Shown here: in pieces, positions 7,939-16,677 of the stretch
Position numbering within the stretch: position 1 is the stretch's first letter
Layout of the letters: every line of letters starts with the position of its first letter
Assembly (NCBI GenBank): GCA_902826605.1
Contig: CADEFM010000003.1
Location: 310,001-374,000 of the forward strand
Reading direction: 5' to 3'
DNA from: an uncultured Acidobacteriota bacterium
GTDB taxonomy: Bacteria > Acidobacteriota > Terriglobia > Bryobacterales > Bryobacteraceae
Length of the DNA: 64,000 nucleotides
The notes under the pieces: generated by a model
Database searches by the model: none
What the model was told of the DNA's origin: nothing
Seen by the model: only the letters and a program-made list of their open reading frames with translations
Translations under genes and position numbers: made by a program

Positions 7939-8442
7939 ATGGACCGGAGGCTTAATCGGCGCTACCCTGAGGACCTGGAAGTGACCGTGACGGAAGTCGC
8001 GGCGCAAGACCGGGTTGCCTCGGGCAGGATCGTTGACATTTCACAATCCGGCCTAGGCGCCGAGCTTTCGTTGCGCTTCGGGGCGGGCGCGATTGTCAAA
8101 GTGCAGATCGGAGAGTGCGTAGTATTCGGTCATGTGACTTACTGCACGGAGGGGCAGTCATTTCATACGGGTATTGAGGTTAAGAGAATGTTCATGGGTG
8201 AATCCGGTCATTCTCGATTCAATGCCATCCTTTCCGAAACAATGCCGACCACACCTGAACGGAAGTTCGAGATTTACCGGCTCCGCATGGTGCAATCGAT
8301 GCCGAACTCCGATTTGAAGGCTGCTCACATACGCGCCATAGAGCATACGCTGGCGAGACTCGATGCAGCGCGGCCTGACGAATTAAAGCGACCTGTGTCA
8401 TCACGCGTGACCACGGGACGCCCTTACCCACGGGAGAAGTAG
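7939..8442 (+). CDS. PilZ-domain protein
   Basis: A 167-residue protein whose first ~100 residues fit PilZ: the arginine-rich RRLNRRYP at the N-terminus and the second motif DISQSGLGAEL (DxSxxG class). PilZ domains bind cyclic di-GMP through these motifs. The C-terminal ~60 residues have no recognised domain and may be helical. GAGG lies directly before the ATG. It stands alone between convergent and divergent neighbours. The target process cannot be told from context. Confidence 0.85.
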   Translation: MDRRLNRRYPEDLEVTVTEVAAQDRVASGRIVDISQSGLGAELSLRFGAGAIVKVQIGECVVFGHVTYCTEGQSFHTGIEVKRMFMGESGHSRFNAILSETMPTTPERKFEIYRLRMVQSMPNSDLKAAHIRAIEHTLARLDAARPDELKRPVSSRVTTGRPYPREK

Positions 8443-8610
8443 GTCTCCCATTGAGGTGACCCCGGCGAGAGCAGGTCACTTGGGTGCGGTACCGCATTGC
8501 ATGGCTTTCCGCACCTGCCCTCACTCAGCTGCCTTTACAGGACATACCGATCCTCATCGTTCCAGAGACGATTGAGTGCAGGCCCATGCTTCATGATTGG
8601 CCGATGTGGA

Positions 8611-9351
8611 TCAACTGGCGGGTCCGGGTTTCTCCCAGACCGCCACCAGGCGTCGGCTGTCGCTAGTGAACGGCTCTCGGTTCCATCCCGACCACCGTTC
8701 GCGCAAGCTCATCCCCGCAAGGTGTGCCATCAGGTCCAGTTCCGCGGGCCAAACGTAGCGGAACGGAATGGAACGCCGTTCCCACGTGCCACCGACCAGC
8801 TCCAGATGATGGGAAATCAGACCCTGCTCCGCGATGTTGTATTCGTCGAACCCTAGGCGTGTTTCACTGAGCTTGAAGGGACGGACCGTCTCGCCCGGCG
8901 GGAGGCGCTGCAAGTCCGGCAGCATCACTTCGACGACGAAGCAACCGCCCGGCGCAAGGTGAGCCTCGACGTTGCGGAAGCAGGCGACCTGCGCCGCCTG
9001 CGTGGTCAGATTCATGATCGTGTTGAAGACCAGGTAAGCGACGGCGAACGGCCCAGCGACGGACGTCGTCGCGAAATCTCCGATCGTGACGCCGATGCCG
9101 CCGCCGGACTTGGCACGGAGTCGCGCCGCCATCGCTTCCGACAGATCGATCCCGTGTACGGGCACGCCGTGCTGTGCGAGCGGAATGGCGATCCGTCCCG
9201 TGCCGATGCCGAGCTCCAGGGCCCGGCCCCGCCCGGCGAGTGCCGCGAGAAAATCCACTGTAGGCGTGACGACGGCGGGGTCGAACATCTCTGCTGCGGA
9301 CGCGTCGTACCGCGCGGCCACATGCTCGTCGAAATAGCCATCGTCGCGCAT
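8611..9351 (-). CDS. Class I SAM-dependent methyltransferase
   Basis: A 246-residue Rossmann-type methyltransferase with the SAM motif I ALELGIGTGRIAIPLA (about 44-59), the acidic end of strand 2 in VHGIDLSEAM, and the post-motif segment FRNVEAHLAPGGCFVVEV. It resembles generic class I (methyltransf_25-type) enzymes; the substrate is unknown. It is monocistronic on the minus strand; the downstream PilZ gene is convergent. Confidence 0.85.
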   Translation of the reverse strand: MRDDGYFDEHVAARYDASAAEMFDPAVVTPTVDFLAALAGRGRALELGIGTGRIAIPLAQHGVPVHGIDLSEAMAARLRAKSGGGIGVTIGDFATTSVAGPFAVAYLVFNTIMNLTTQAAQVACFRNVEAHLAPGGCFVVEVMLPDLQRLPPGETVRPFKLSETRLGFDEYNIAEQGLISHHLELVGGTWERRSIPFRYVWPAELDLMAHLAGMSLRERWSGWNREPFTSDSRRLVAVWEKPGPAS

Positions 9352-9654
9352 GATAGAAGTTTACATAGATAGTGACCTGACCGGGGCGAGCAGTGGCGCC
9401 ATGAAGGGTGGATCATTGCTCCGAACTACGGCGGGCATGCATCCGGCGGGCATGCATCCGGCGGGCATGTACCCGGCGGGCAAGAAACTTCAGTTGACTA
9501 CATCCGGCAGGCACAGGAGGATGCTGATTGTGATTGTACTTGATTTGCGCTTAATCGCGAGAGCACGATACCATTAGCGGTGTTGACACTTCGTCCAGTG
9601 GGGGTCAGAGACGCCTAGCGTCGATTGATGCCTCCGCGCTCTTATTGGTCAACA
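9352..9654. other. Intergenic region between divergent genes
   Basis: About 300 bp lie between the methyltransferase start and the winged-helix gene. The region holds the 15-bp tandem repeat described separately; otherwise I see no gene, strong promoter consensus or RNA structure. Confidence 0.5.
9431..9490 (+). repeat. 15-bp tandem repeat, about 3.5 units
   Basis: The unit GCGGGCATGCATCCG occurs exactly at 9431 and 9446, with two changes at 9461, followed by a partial unit from 9476. It is not inside a convincing gene. It may simply be replication slippage, or a short multi-copy binding site upstream of one of the flanking genes. Confidence 0.85.
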
Positions 9655-10044
9655 ATGACTGACGATAATCAACTGAAGGCCGAAGTCGATCGGTTCATCC
9701 TAGAGCGGATTGAAAGCATTCCGCACCTGGAGGCGGTGCTGCTGCTGTGGCGGGAACGTCCTCACACTTGGTCCGTAGAGGACTTGGCCAAGCGGCTTTG
9801 GGTGAAGCCAGAAGTTGCTAAAATCATTCTTCAGGATTTGGCACGGGACCGGCTGCTTTCCGCAGCCCCAGAGCCAAGGCACTACTGCTACCTGTCCACG
9901 CCGGACAATGATCGCCTTCTGAGTTCGCTGAACGAGGCCTATCGGCATGAGATGATACGAATCTCAAACATGATCCACTCTAAGGCGTCGTCTGCGGTTC
10001 GTGAGTTTGCGCGAGCCTTCCGGCTCAATAAGGAGCACGAATAG
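9655..10044 (+). CDS. Small winged-helix-like protein
   Basis: A 129-residue protein from ATG 9655 (an in-frame TTG lies 30 bp upstream). Residues about 20-80 read as a winged helix: an amphipathic helix IPHLEAVLLLWRE, then the WSVEDLAKRLWV helix-turn and VAKIILQDLARDRLLS as recognition helix. No effector domain is visible; the C-terminal third is helical and charged. It is directly followed, one base apart, by two tiny membrane proteins, so it may act with or regulate them. Function is not recognised beyond the fold. Confidence 0.7.
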   Translation: MTDDNQLKAEVDRFILERIESIPHLEAVLLLWRERPHTWSVEDLAKRLWVKPEVAKIILQDLARDRLLSAAPEPRHYCYLSTPDNDRLLSSLNEAYRHEMIRISNMIHSKASSAVREFARAFRLNKEHE

Positions 10045-10045
10045 C

Positions 10046-10303
10046 ATGGGTGCCGCCATTTACCTCTTGGGAGCTCTGGTAACGCTAGCGTGTGCGGTTC
10101 TGCTGCTCCGAGCCTATGTCCGAGTCAAGAGGAAGCTGTTGCTCTGGAGCGGCATCTGCTTTGCGGGATTGACGATATCGAACATTTTAATTCTTGTTGA
10201 TCTCGTTATTTTTCCCGGGGTTGATCTCTACGTCTTCCGCCTATCGACCGCGGCCTTCGCAATGGCTATATTGCTTTACGGACTAATATGGGACAGTCGT
10301 TAA
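10046..10303 (+). CDS. Small three-helix membrane protein (DUF5985-like)
   Basis: An 85-residue hydrophobic protein with three likely membrane helices (about 5-22, 34-54 and 62-80) separated by RAYVRVKRK and a short polar loop. It resembles the DUF5985 family, which typically occurs as adjacent pairs as here. The ATG lies one base after the preceding stop, implying translational coupling. Confidence 0.7.
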   Translation: MGAAIYLLGALVTLACAVLLLRAYVRVKRKLLLWSGICFAGLTISNILILVDLVIFPGVDLYVFRLSTAAFAMAILLYGLIWDSR

Positions 10304-10307
10304 TTCG

Positions 10308-10571
10308 ATGATCGAATCATTTCTAGTAGGCGTGATTGCTACCGCTTCGGTGACCGCCGGTCTTTTCTTCCTAAAGTTCTGGAAAGAGACTCGTGATTCC
10401 TTCTTTCTCTCCTTTGCCGCATCCTTCATCATTGAAGGATTCAACCGCGTGTCCATCCTGTTCCTTCCACGGCCAAATGAAGGGAGCGCGTCCGTATATC
10501 TGATTCGCCTCATCGCCTACCTCTTGATCCTGGTCGCAATTATCAAGAAAAACTACGAGCGCCGCGATTAA
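10308..10571 (+). CDS. Small membrane protein, second DUF5985-like partner
   Basis: An 87-residue protein with three predicted membrane helices (about 5-22, 32-52 and 63-80) and a charged C-terminus KKNYERRD. The charged stretch FWKETRDSF mirrors the RAYVRVKRK loop of the preceding protein, suggesting two members of one family encoded in tandem. It starts 4 bp after the preceding stop. The function is unknown. Confidence 0.7.
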   Translation: MIESFLVGVIATASVTAGLFFLKFWKETRDSFFLSFAASFIIEGFNRVSILFLPRPNEGSASVYLIRLIAYLLILVAIIKKNYERRD

Positions 10572-10588
10572 CATATACCCACGGCGCG

Positions 10589-11341
10589 CTATCCGATGGT
10601 TGCCTTCGGCTCTCGCAGCGTAACCATCAGCTCGAGCAGCTGATCTACCTCGCATTGTGTTCGCAGGTAGTAATGGGCATGCGAATTGCGCTTGCGCCCA
10701 ACCCGTACCGGAACGATATTGCCACCTGCCTTGAAGGCGTCCTCGTCATTGTCGTCATCGCCCACATAAAGAGCCCAGCTGCATCCCAGGCGTGCCCGTT
10801 CGTGAATCAGCGCCTGTCCTTTGTGTGGGGCGCCGTCGATCACGATGTTGACCACCTTCTTGCCGCCAAACACCCGAACTCGTCCAAGGTTCCTGGTCGC
10901 GTCCATAATCCGCCGCCTGGCTTCAGCTTTTCGCGGCGATTGACGGTAATGCACCGTTAGCGACAGTCCTTTATGTTCAACCCATAGTCCGGGCAAGGGG
11001 CCGATCTCAAGCTCCAGAGCGGTCTTCCATCGCCCTACTTCCGCATGCCTCGTTCCGGTGGTGCCTTCCGCTTCCGCGCCGTGGTTGCCTATGGCATGGC
11101 CAACATTCACGCTGCCCAGCTTGCCTAGGAGATCCGCACGCGCGCGTCCGGAAAGTATTACGCACGGATAGAGCGCCGCCAAACGCCCGAGCAGCAAATG
11201 GGTCTGGTCGCTTAGAACGGCGTGGTCTGGATGCTCGGCAATGGGAGCCAGCGTGCCGTCGAAATCGAATGCACAGAGGGTTTTTTCCTGGGCCAGTCGC
11301 GTCAGAATCGGACGGGCAGCCCGTGAAAGCAGGTATTGCAT
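10589..11341 (-). CDS. otsB: Trehalose-6-phosphate phosphatase
   Basis: A 250-residue HAD-family phosphatase with the motifs DFDGTLAPI (nucleophile Asp, about 26), SGR (motif II), a lysine in the GGKKVVNI region, and YVGDDDNDEDAF (motif IV). This combination and length fit OtsB, which releases trehalose from trehalose 6-phosphate. It begins one base after the otsA stop, so the two form an operon for trehalose synthesis, probably osmotic or desiccation protection. Confidence 0.92.
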   Translation of the reverse strand: MQYLLSRAARPILTRLAQEKTLCAFDFDGTLAPIAEHPDHAVLSDQTHLLLGRLAALYPCVILSGRARADLLGKLGSVNVGHAIGNHGAEAEGTTGTRHAEVGRWKTALELEIGPLPGLWVEHKGLSLTVHYRQSPRKAEARRRIMDATRNLGRVRVFGGKKVVNIVIDGAPHKGQALIHERARLGCSWALYVGDDDNDEDAFKAGGNIVPVRVGRKRNSHAHYYLRTQCEVDQLLELMVTLREPKATIG

Positions 11342-11342
11342 C

Positions 11343-13580
11343 TTAGAGCGTTGAACTCACTGCCGACCGCCCGGCCAGCCGGCCAGTCACTCGCTCCTGG
11401 TTCCGTACTCGTGCGGCATCCACCAACATCTTCCCAGCCCAACGATAGACGTTAAACTGCACCAGAAGGGATCGCATCGAGCGCATTCTGTCCTTTTGCT
11501 CTTCCAGTGGCATCATCAAAGCTGCAGCCAAAGCATTGCTGCTGGCCTCCAAATCATAGGGATTCACAATGAGCGCCTCCGTTAGTTCCCGCGCCGCGCC
11601 GGTGAACTCACTAAGCACCAGCACACCTTTGAGATCGGTGCGCGCAGCCACGAATTCCTTCGCCACAAGATTCATTCCATCGTGCAGACTGCTGACATAG
11701 CAGACATCGGCGGCCCGATAGAACCGAAATACTTCCGGAGGCTCGTGGTGGAAGCGTAATAAAATGATGGGCTGGTACCCGGCGCTTCCGAACCGCTGGT
11801 TGATGCGTGCCGCCAGCCCCTCTATCATCTCGTTCAATGCATGATACCGTTCGATCTTGGTCCGGCTGGGTGCCGCGAGTTGCGCGAAACTGAATCTGCC
11901 GCGGAATTCCGGGTGCTGTTCCAAAAGCCGCTCCACCGCGAGCAAGCGCTCTTCGATACCCTTGGTGTAGTCCAGGCGGTCCACCCCAACACCTAGAAGC
12001 GCATTTGGCTTCAATCCGAACTCGCGCCACACCTGAGCGCGGCAGTCTTCCGGGCTCGGCGCATTCTCCGCCCAGCGGACTGGCCATTCTAGAGAGATGG
12101 GATACGGGCGGATCAATGTACGGTGGCCCTGCATGACCACGGCGCTATGCTCGCGATCTATTCGCGTTTCCAGATACCGGTCCACGGAATCCACGAAATT
12201 GTTGCAGTGGAGCTGTGTGTGGAAGCCCACGATGCTGGCGCCCAACATTCCATCCAGCAGCTCGTTACGCCACGGACAAATTCCCATCCGTTCGGCGTTG
12301 GGCCAGGGAATGTGCCAAAACACGATTACGGTCGCCGCGGGCAAACGTTTCCGAATCATCGCCGGTGCAAGCGCGAAATGGTAGTCCTGCACCAGAATAA
12401 TGGGATCTTTTGAATCAACTTCGCTGCAGACTGCATCGGCGAATTTTTGGTTGACGGCCTGGTATTGCCGCCAATCTTCGGCGCGGAACAGCGGCCGAGC
12501 GTGGGCAACGTGACACAACGGCCATAATCCTTCGTTTGAAAAGCCGTAATAATAACCTTGCTGTTCCTCTTCTGAAAGCCATACCCGGCGGATATGATAC
12601 GACTCCTCACCTGGCGGGACTCGGACGTGATCGTTACGATCCACAGCTTCCCGATCCGCATCGCCTCCTCCATGAGCAACCCATACACCGGAACAAGCGC
12701 GCATCACTGGTTCTAGGGCGGTAACCAGGCCGCTCGCGGGATGCTGGACCTCGATCTCGCCATCGATCGTGCGCTGATGGATGTAAGGCTCACGATTCGC
12801 CAGAATAACGATCTTTTCGCCGTGCAAATGACGGTTCAGAGTCTGCTTCAATCGTTCCGCGGTCCACTGTCCTGGGACGTCTTCCTTTTCGTTAGCCATG
12901 CGCTCCACCAGCGCGCGCACGTCGCTGAGGATCGGCTGGAATTCCCGGCTTTGCTTTCCATCACCGCGCAGCACGCTCCGCAGTTCGGAGCTCCATCCAT
13001 AACGCGCCCACTTGGTCACAAACATCGGTAAGCCAAATGCCAAGACCGCGAGGAAGGCGAAGGCAATCAGCAAGAACGTCCGCGCCTGTGCTTCGCGCCG
13101 TTCGATATAGCTGAGATCGTGCAGCAGAACCACGAATCCAAATTGTCGTTCCAGTCCTTCCACCGGCATGACGCTCACATGGACGCGGCCTGTGGGAAGG
13201 GTTGCGACCGTGCTCCACTCCTGCAACTCGTTCGATCCCTCCTCGGGCGCGCGGACGCGGCTACCTACGGCCAAACAATCAAACTCCTCCGGAAAACCCG
13301 GGGTACTGGTGCGCTGGCTCAAGTCGGCGTTACACACCGAAACTCCCATAACACGTTCGTCGCGCAAAAGACCCCTCAATTGTTTCTGTAGGTCTTCATC
13401 CTCGCTGTACCAGCTATTGGCCATGGACTGAGTTGCGCCGGCCAGTACCAGACGAGCGCGCGTATTCACGTCACGCTCAAACCATTCCCGCGCGGTGGTC
13501 TGGACCACGCCGGATGCCGCCCACGTCAAAATAGCCAAACCGACGATCAGGGCCAATACAAACTGTGCCATGCGGGGCAT
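11343..13580 (-). CDS. otsA: Membrane-anchored trehalose-6-phosphate synthase
   Basis: A 745-residue protein in two parts. Residues about 1-255 contain a membrane helix (about 5-25), a ~140-residue extracytoplasmic segment, a second helix (about 167-188) and a short linker, the layout of a sensor protein. Residues about 258-730 are a glycosyltransferase family 20 domain: [55 protein letters not shown] and [15 protein letters not shown]. It should make trehalose 6-phosphate from a nucleotide-glucose and glucose 6-phosphate at the inner face of the membrane. Ordinary OtsA is soluble and ~470 residues, so the first ~255 residues are an unusual addition that may sense envelope stress. otsB follows after one base. 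Confidence 0.9.
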   Translation of the reverse strand: MPRMAQFVLALIVGLAILTWAASGVVQTTAREWFERDVNTRARLVLAGATQSMANSWYSEDEDLQKQLRGLLRDERVMGVSVCNADLSQRTSTPGFPEEFDCLAVGSRVRAPEEGSNELQEWSTVATLPTGRVHVSVMPVEGLERQFGFVVLLHDLSYIERREAQARTFLLIAFAFLAVLAFGLPMFVTKWARYGWSSELRSVLRGDGKQSREFQPILSDVRALVERMANEKEDVPGQWTAERLKQTLNRHLHGEKIVILANREPYIHQRTIDGEIEVQHPASGLVTALEPVMRACSGVWVAHGGGDADREAVDRNDHVRVPPGEESYHIRRVWLSEEEQQGYYYGFSNEGLWPLCHVAHARPLFRAEDWRQYQAVNQKFADAVCSEVDSKDPIILVQDYHFALAPAMIRKRLPAATVIVFWHIPWPNAERMGICPWRNELLDGMLGASIVGFHTQLHCNNFVDSVDRYLETRIDREHSAVVMQGHRTLIRPYPISLEWPVRWAENAPSPEDCRAQVWREFGLKPNALLGVGVDRLDYTKGIEERLLAVERLLEQHPEFRGRFSFAQLAAPSRTKIERYHALNEMIEGLAARINQRFGSAGYQPIILLRFHHEPPEVFRFYRAADVCYVSSLHDGMNLVAKEFVAARTDLKGVLVLSEFTGAARELTEALIVNPYDLEASSNALAAALMMPLEEQKDRMRSMRSLLVQFNVYRWAGKMLVDAARVRNQERVTGRLAGRSAVSSTL

Positions 13581-13918
13581 AATTCATTAAAACATGTTAA
13601 TTTGTGTTCTGGCATGGATGGATCTTCCACTTAAATACCGGGAACTAGGTTGAGCAGCGGAACGGTCGCTCCATTAACGAAGCCAATTGCTTCGCACGGA
13701 TTTTGGTTCTGTGCCGGCTCTCATACCAAACTATGTATTAATAGAATCAATAAGGTGGAGCCTATCTGAGTGGGGAGAAATTTGGAAGATCCGTATTTCT
13801 GGGGAGCCAAATTTCGATTCCCGCCAGGGTTCTGCCCACTGGCAGCGACCAGGGCGTCGCCGACAGTCACAGAAGCCGCAAGTAAATCAAAGGGTTCTAT
13901 GGCGTGCGAATAGGAGTA
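13581..13918. other. Intergenic region upstream of otsA
   Basis: About 340 bp upstream of otsA hold no supported gene. It includes AT-rich sequence just upstream of the otsA start (13585-13610) that could contain its promoter, and an open frame without recognisable protein similarity leading into the decayed HU gene. Confidence 0.45.
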
Positions 13919-14095
13919 GTGACAACGACTGGTTCGCGGGCTGCCGTGGTCGAAATGGAAAAATAGATTCTGAGGTAACCGTCGAGGCGATCTTCGACAG
14001 CGTCGGTGCGCTCCGTGCGGGGGGTGACAAAATCGAAATCCGAGGATTTGGCAGTTTCCGGAACCGGCAGGGCCAGCCGCGGCACCGCCCGCGGT
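13919..14095 (+). pseudogene. Decayed HU/IHF-like DNA-binding protein gene
   Basis: The peptide AIFDSVGALRAGGDKIEIRG followed by FGSFRNRQGQPR (about 13988-14085) matches the conserved middle of HU/IHF proteins, including the GFGSF hinge before the DNA-binding arm. Upstream, a different frame beginning at GTG 13919 reads TTTGSRAAVVEMEK, which fits the HU N-terminal helices, so a frameshift near 13965 separates the halves. The arm and C-terminal helix are missing: after QPRHRPR the sequence loses similarity. It is therefore a frame-shifted and truncated relic. Confidence 0.6.
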
Positions 14096-14181
14096 ATAGT
14101 TCTGCCTCCCTATACCCCAGGGGCTCCGCGCGGAGCGGCTAACGGGGTGGAAACCCACGCGAGCCGCCATGCGGGCTTGGC

Positions 14182-15253
14182 TTACCGCCGGCCAGGCACA
14201 ATGCGATAAATCGCTACCGTGCCGCTGACCTCATTGCCCACCAGCAGCAAAGGTTCGCCCGTGGGGCTTTCGTCTTCGGAAATAAACTTGAGGCCCTCAG
14301 GACCCAGGTCGGAGTTTCCGTCGGCCGCTGGGTTCGTCGGGAAACGGTCGTTGAAGTAGCTCACGAACTCCGGATCCTTGGGATTCGTGATGTCGTAGAT
14401 CATGACACCGCTCATGCGTTCCAGCCCAATGAATGCATACGTGCGGCCGCGGACCTTGCCTAGGGTCACTCCTTCCGGTTCGGGCCCTTTGCGGGGAGAG
14501 CGATTGTCCTTGGTATTGCTGGTGTGATTCACGTTGAAGAAGTCCGGGAATTGAGCGGCCACCTGCTTTTCTATTTCATCTCCGCTATCGAATACCAGGG
14601 AACCGTTAGTATTCCAAATGGAAAAGGAACGGGCGCCGAACAAATAGAGCTTGTTGTAGACGCATCCGGCCGTGCAAGCCGGGTCCACTTTACCGCTGGC
14701 GGAGGTCACGCGCAGATCCCGCAAAGGAGCGCCTGCCGCCTGCAACTGCGCCGGAGTAGGGTTGAGAAACGCGGTTGGATCCAGAATTAGATCCCGCACG
14801 CGAGCTTCCTCGACGAAGTTGGAGTATTCGCGGGCGTCACCTTCATTGGCCGTCACCAGGTAGGTGTGCTTTCCAACCCGGTACGAGGCGATCCCATCCG
14901 GCTGGTACATGCCTAGCACGGGCCATTTCTGAATGTTGATGCCATTGTTGGTGGCGCTGTCAATAGCGCTCCCATCAAACCCTTGGCCGTCTTCATTGTG
15001 ATTCTTGAAGCCCAAACCGTGGATTTCGGTAAACTTCCCCTTCTCAATGTCTAACTCGGCGATCGCGTTGTTCTCCTGCAACGTGACCCAGGCGGTCTTG
15101 GAGTCTTCGGAGACGGTGATGTACTCGGGTTCCAGGTCTTGAGCCACGGTCGCGTTGGGGCCGAAAACTTTTGAGGCGCGCGTCGGCCCACTGCAAGAGG
15201 GTAACGAAACAAGATATACAGGCGATTACGAAACGGTTTCGAATCCGAAACAC
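14182..15253 (-). pseudogene. Choice-of-anchor-I / alkaline-phosphatase-like propeller gene with internal deletion
   Basis: The C-terminal ~320 residues (from GTG 15147, open further upstream) match choice-of-anchor-I family proteins: FGPNATVAQDLEPEYI, VTLQENNAIAELDI, GMYQPDGIASY, TANEGDAREY and GPEPEGVTLGKV. Family members are usually longer, with a signal peptide and ~150-200 more residues before FGPNATVAQ. Upstream in another frame, ATG 15253 encodes a good signal peptide (FVIACISCFVTLLQWADA) that runs out of frame into the conserved part near 15165. The simplest reading is an internal deletion joining the export signal to the C-terminal domain out of frame. A truncated but expressed protein from 15147 cannot be excluded. 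Confidence 0.65.
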
Positions 15254-15488
15254 GGTCGCCCCAACCGTGGCGGCGGGGCTAAAATGGTATTACTGGAACT
15301 AACCAGAGGCAACGAACCCGGGTGTGCGACTCCGGGTGACGGCGGACAACCTGCTCAGCGAGTTGCCCGTGGCGCGGTAACCATCGCCTGATACTCCCAG
15401 CAGCGGGAATTGCGGTCGAACTCATCCGCCAACGTCTCAACATCGTGGCGGATGCATCGCGGGGCAGAAATTTGTATACTGCCCTAAC

Positions 15489-16676
15489 ATGAAGGAACAC
15501 CTGCCACCTCGAGGTAAGACGTTCGCGCTGCTGGCTATGTTTCTGCTTGTGCAGGCGTACGGTATCGCACAAGAAATAATTCCCTTAATACCGGATCCTC
15601 TCTTAGCGGTGGTGATGGCTGAGAATTCCCGCAAGTTCGTCATCTTGCTCTTCCATCGCAATGGACCCGAGTCCGGCGCCATGGGCGCGCTGGTGGCCAA
15701 CGCCATCATGCGGGATCCCATTCTTGCCCGTCGCGCTCTATTCGCTTCAGCGGAAATCAGTGAACCGAATCACGCGATGCTCGCCAAGGACTTGGACATC
15801 ACAAGTTTTCCAACCTTGGCCGTTGCCAGCGTTCACAAGGGCGCCGGCACTAGTGTAGACGTGAAGGTGTATACAAGAGCGAAGGTCAATCTGGATGCAA
15901 ACTCGCTGCACTCGGAGGTTATGTTGAGCCTTTGTTTGAGTAAGGAAGCTGCGCAGCAACCCTACTTCGACGCAGGCATGCGCACGGCATGCGATGGTTA
16001 TCTGAAGCGGTTGACATCTTTGCCGGATCCGAAGGTTCCGGAACCCCCGCCAAGCCCTGGCCTTCCTCTCAGGGCGCGATTTTCAAAAAAGCCGGTGAAT
16101 CCGATGAAAGCCGCGCTCGAGAGCTCGCCAAGCTTGCCATACGGCAGGCCGGACAATACCCTGCTGAGTTCCAGCTCCATTCCCAATGGGCCGCCACCGC
16201 CAGCCGACGTCGGCCTGCCACGGGCGAGCGTCGATCCAGGAGCAGCCCATTTGAGGGGCGTTTGGAAAGGACAGGCGCGCATCAATATTTGCGGCAAGCC
16301 CTCAGGAACGGCCGACGTCACACTCCTTTTGGAAGACGCGGGATTGTGGGCAGGAATCTGGGGGGATAAGAATCAACAGAAGGGGAGAGTCACCGGCGCG
16401 CTGATCGTGAACGGCGCGCCGCAAGGTTCCGTCATCGCCATGTACGGACACGCTCGCTTGGAGACGGACGATCTAGCCACCGCCACGCGCGCGTTGCGGG
16501 GAGGTCTGGGTAGTGAAAAGTACTCGCCCTATGCGCTTCGATTCACGGCAGAAGATCCCTACTGGTACGTCGGCTACTACCAGACGCTGACAGGGATTCT
16601 ACACCAGCCCAGCGCCGGGTGCTCTCATTGGCTGGATCGCGGAGAAACGCTTGGAGTGACTCTTCGCAAGCAGTAG
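15489..16676 (+). CDS. Exported protein with thioredoxin-like domain
   Basis: A 395-residue protein with a signal peptide (about 1-28). Residues about 40-150 look like a thioredoxin fold without a CxxC: a FVILLFHR strand, a central helix, and LDITSFPTLAVASV with the cis-Pro position. A Pro/Ser-rich linker (about 185-245) leads to a C-terminal beta-rich domain (about 255-395) that contains GVWKGQARINICGKPSG. The function is unknown. The last ~74 residues are duplicated at 18103-18325 on the far side of a beta-barrel gene, so the 3' end of this gene is one boundary of an insertion. Confidence 0.7.
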   Translation: MKEHLPPRGKTFALLAMFLLVQAYGIAQEIIPLIPDPLLAVVMAENSRKFVILLFHRNGPESGAMGALVANAIMRDPILARRALFASAEISEPNHAMLAKDLDITSFPTLAVASVHKGAGTSVDVKVYTRAKVNLDANSLHSEVMLSLCLSKEAAQQPYFDAGMRTACDGYLKRLTSLPDPKVPEPPPSPGLPLRARFSKKPVNPMKAALESSPSLPYGRPDNTLLSSSSIPNGPPPPADVGLPRASVDPGAAHLRGVWKGQARINICGKPSGTADVTLLLEDAGLWAGIWGDKNQQKGRVTGALIVNGAPQGSVIAMYGHARLETDDLATATRALRGGLGSEKYSPYALRFTAEDPYWYVGYYQTLTGILHQPSAGCSHWLDRGETLGVTLRKQ

Positions 16677-16677
16677 T
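16455..16677 (+). repeat. Direct repeat, left copy (3' end of thioredoxin-like gene)
   Basis: This 223-bp segment matches 18103-18325 at a constant offset of 1648 with roughly eight mismatches and no indels, about 96 percent identity by eye. It covers the last ~74 codons and the TAG stop of the gene at 15489. Similarity ends abruptly at both sides. Confidence 0.95.

Noticed and set aside
9431..9490. CRISPR array
   Set aside because: Units are 15 bp and directly adjacent, with no spacers and no cas genes.
13687..14142. A 151-codon protein as an intact gene
   Set aside because: Only its C-terminal part resembles HU, the matching N-terminus is in another frame, and the DNA-binding arm is missing.
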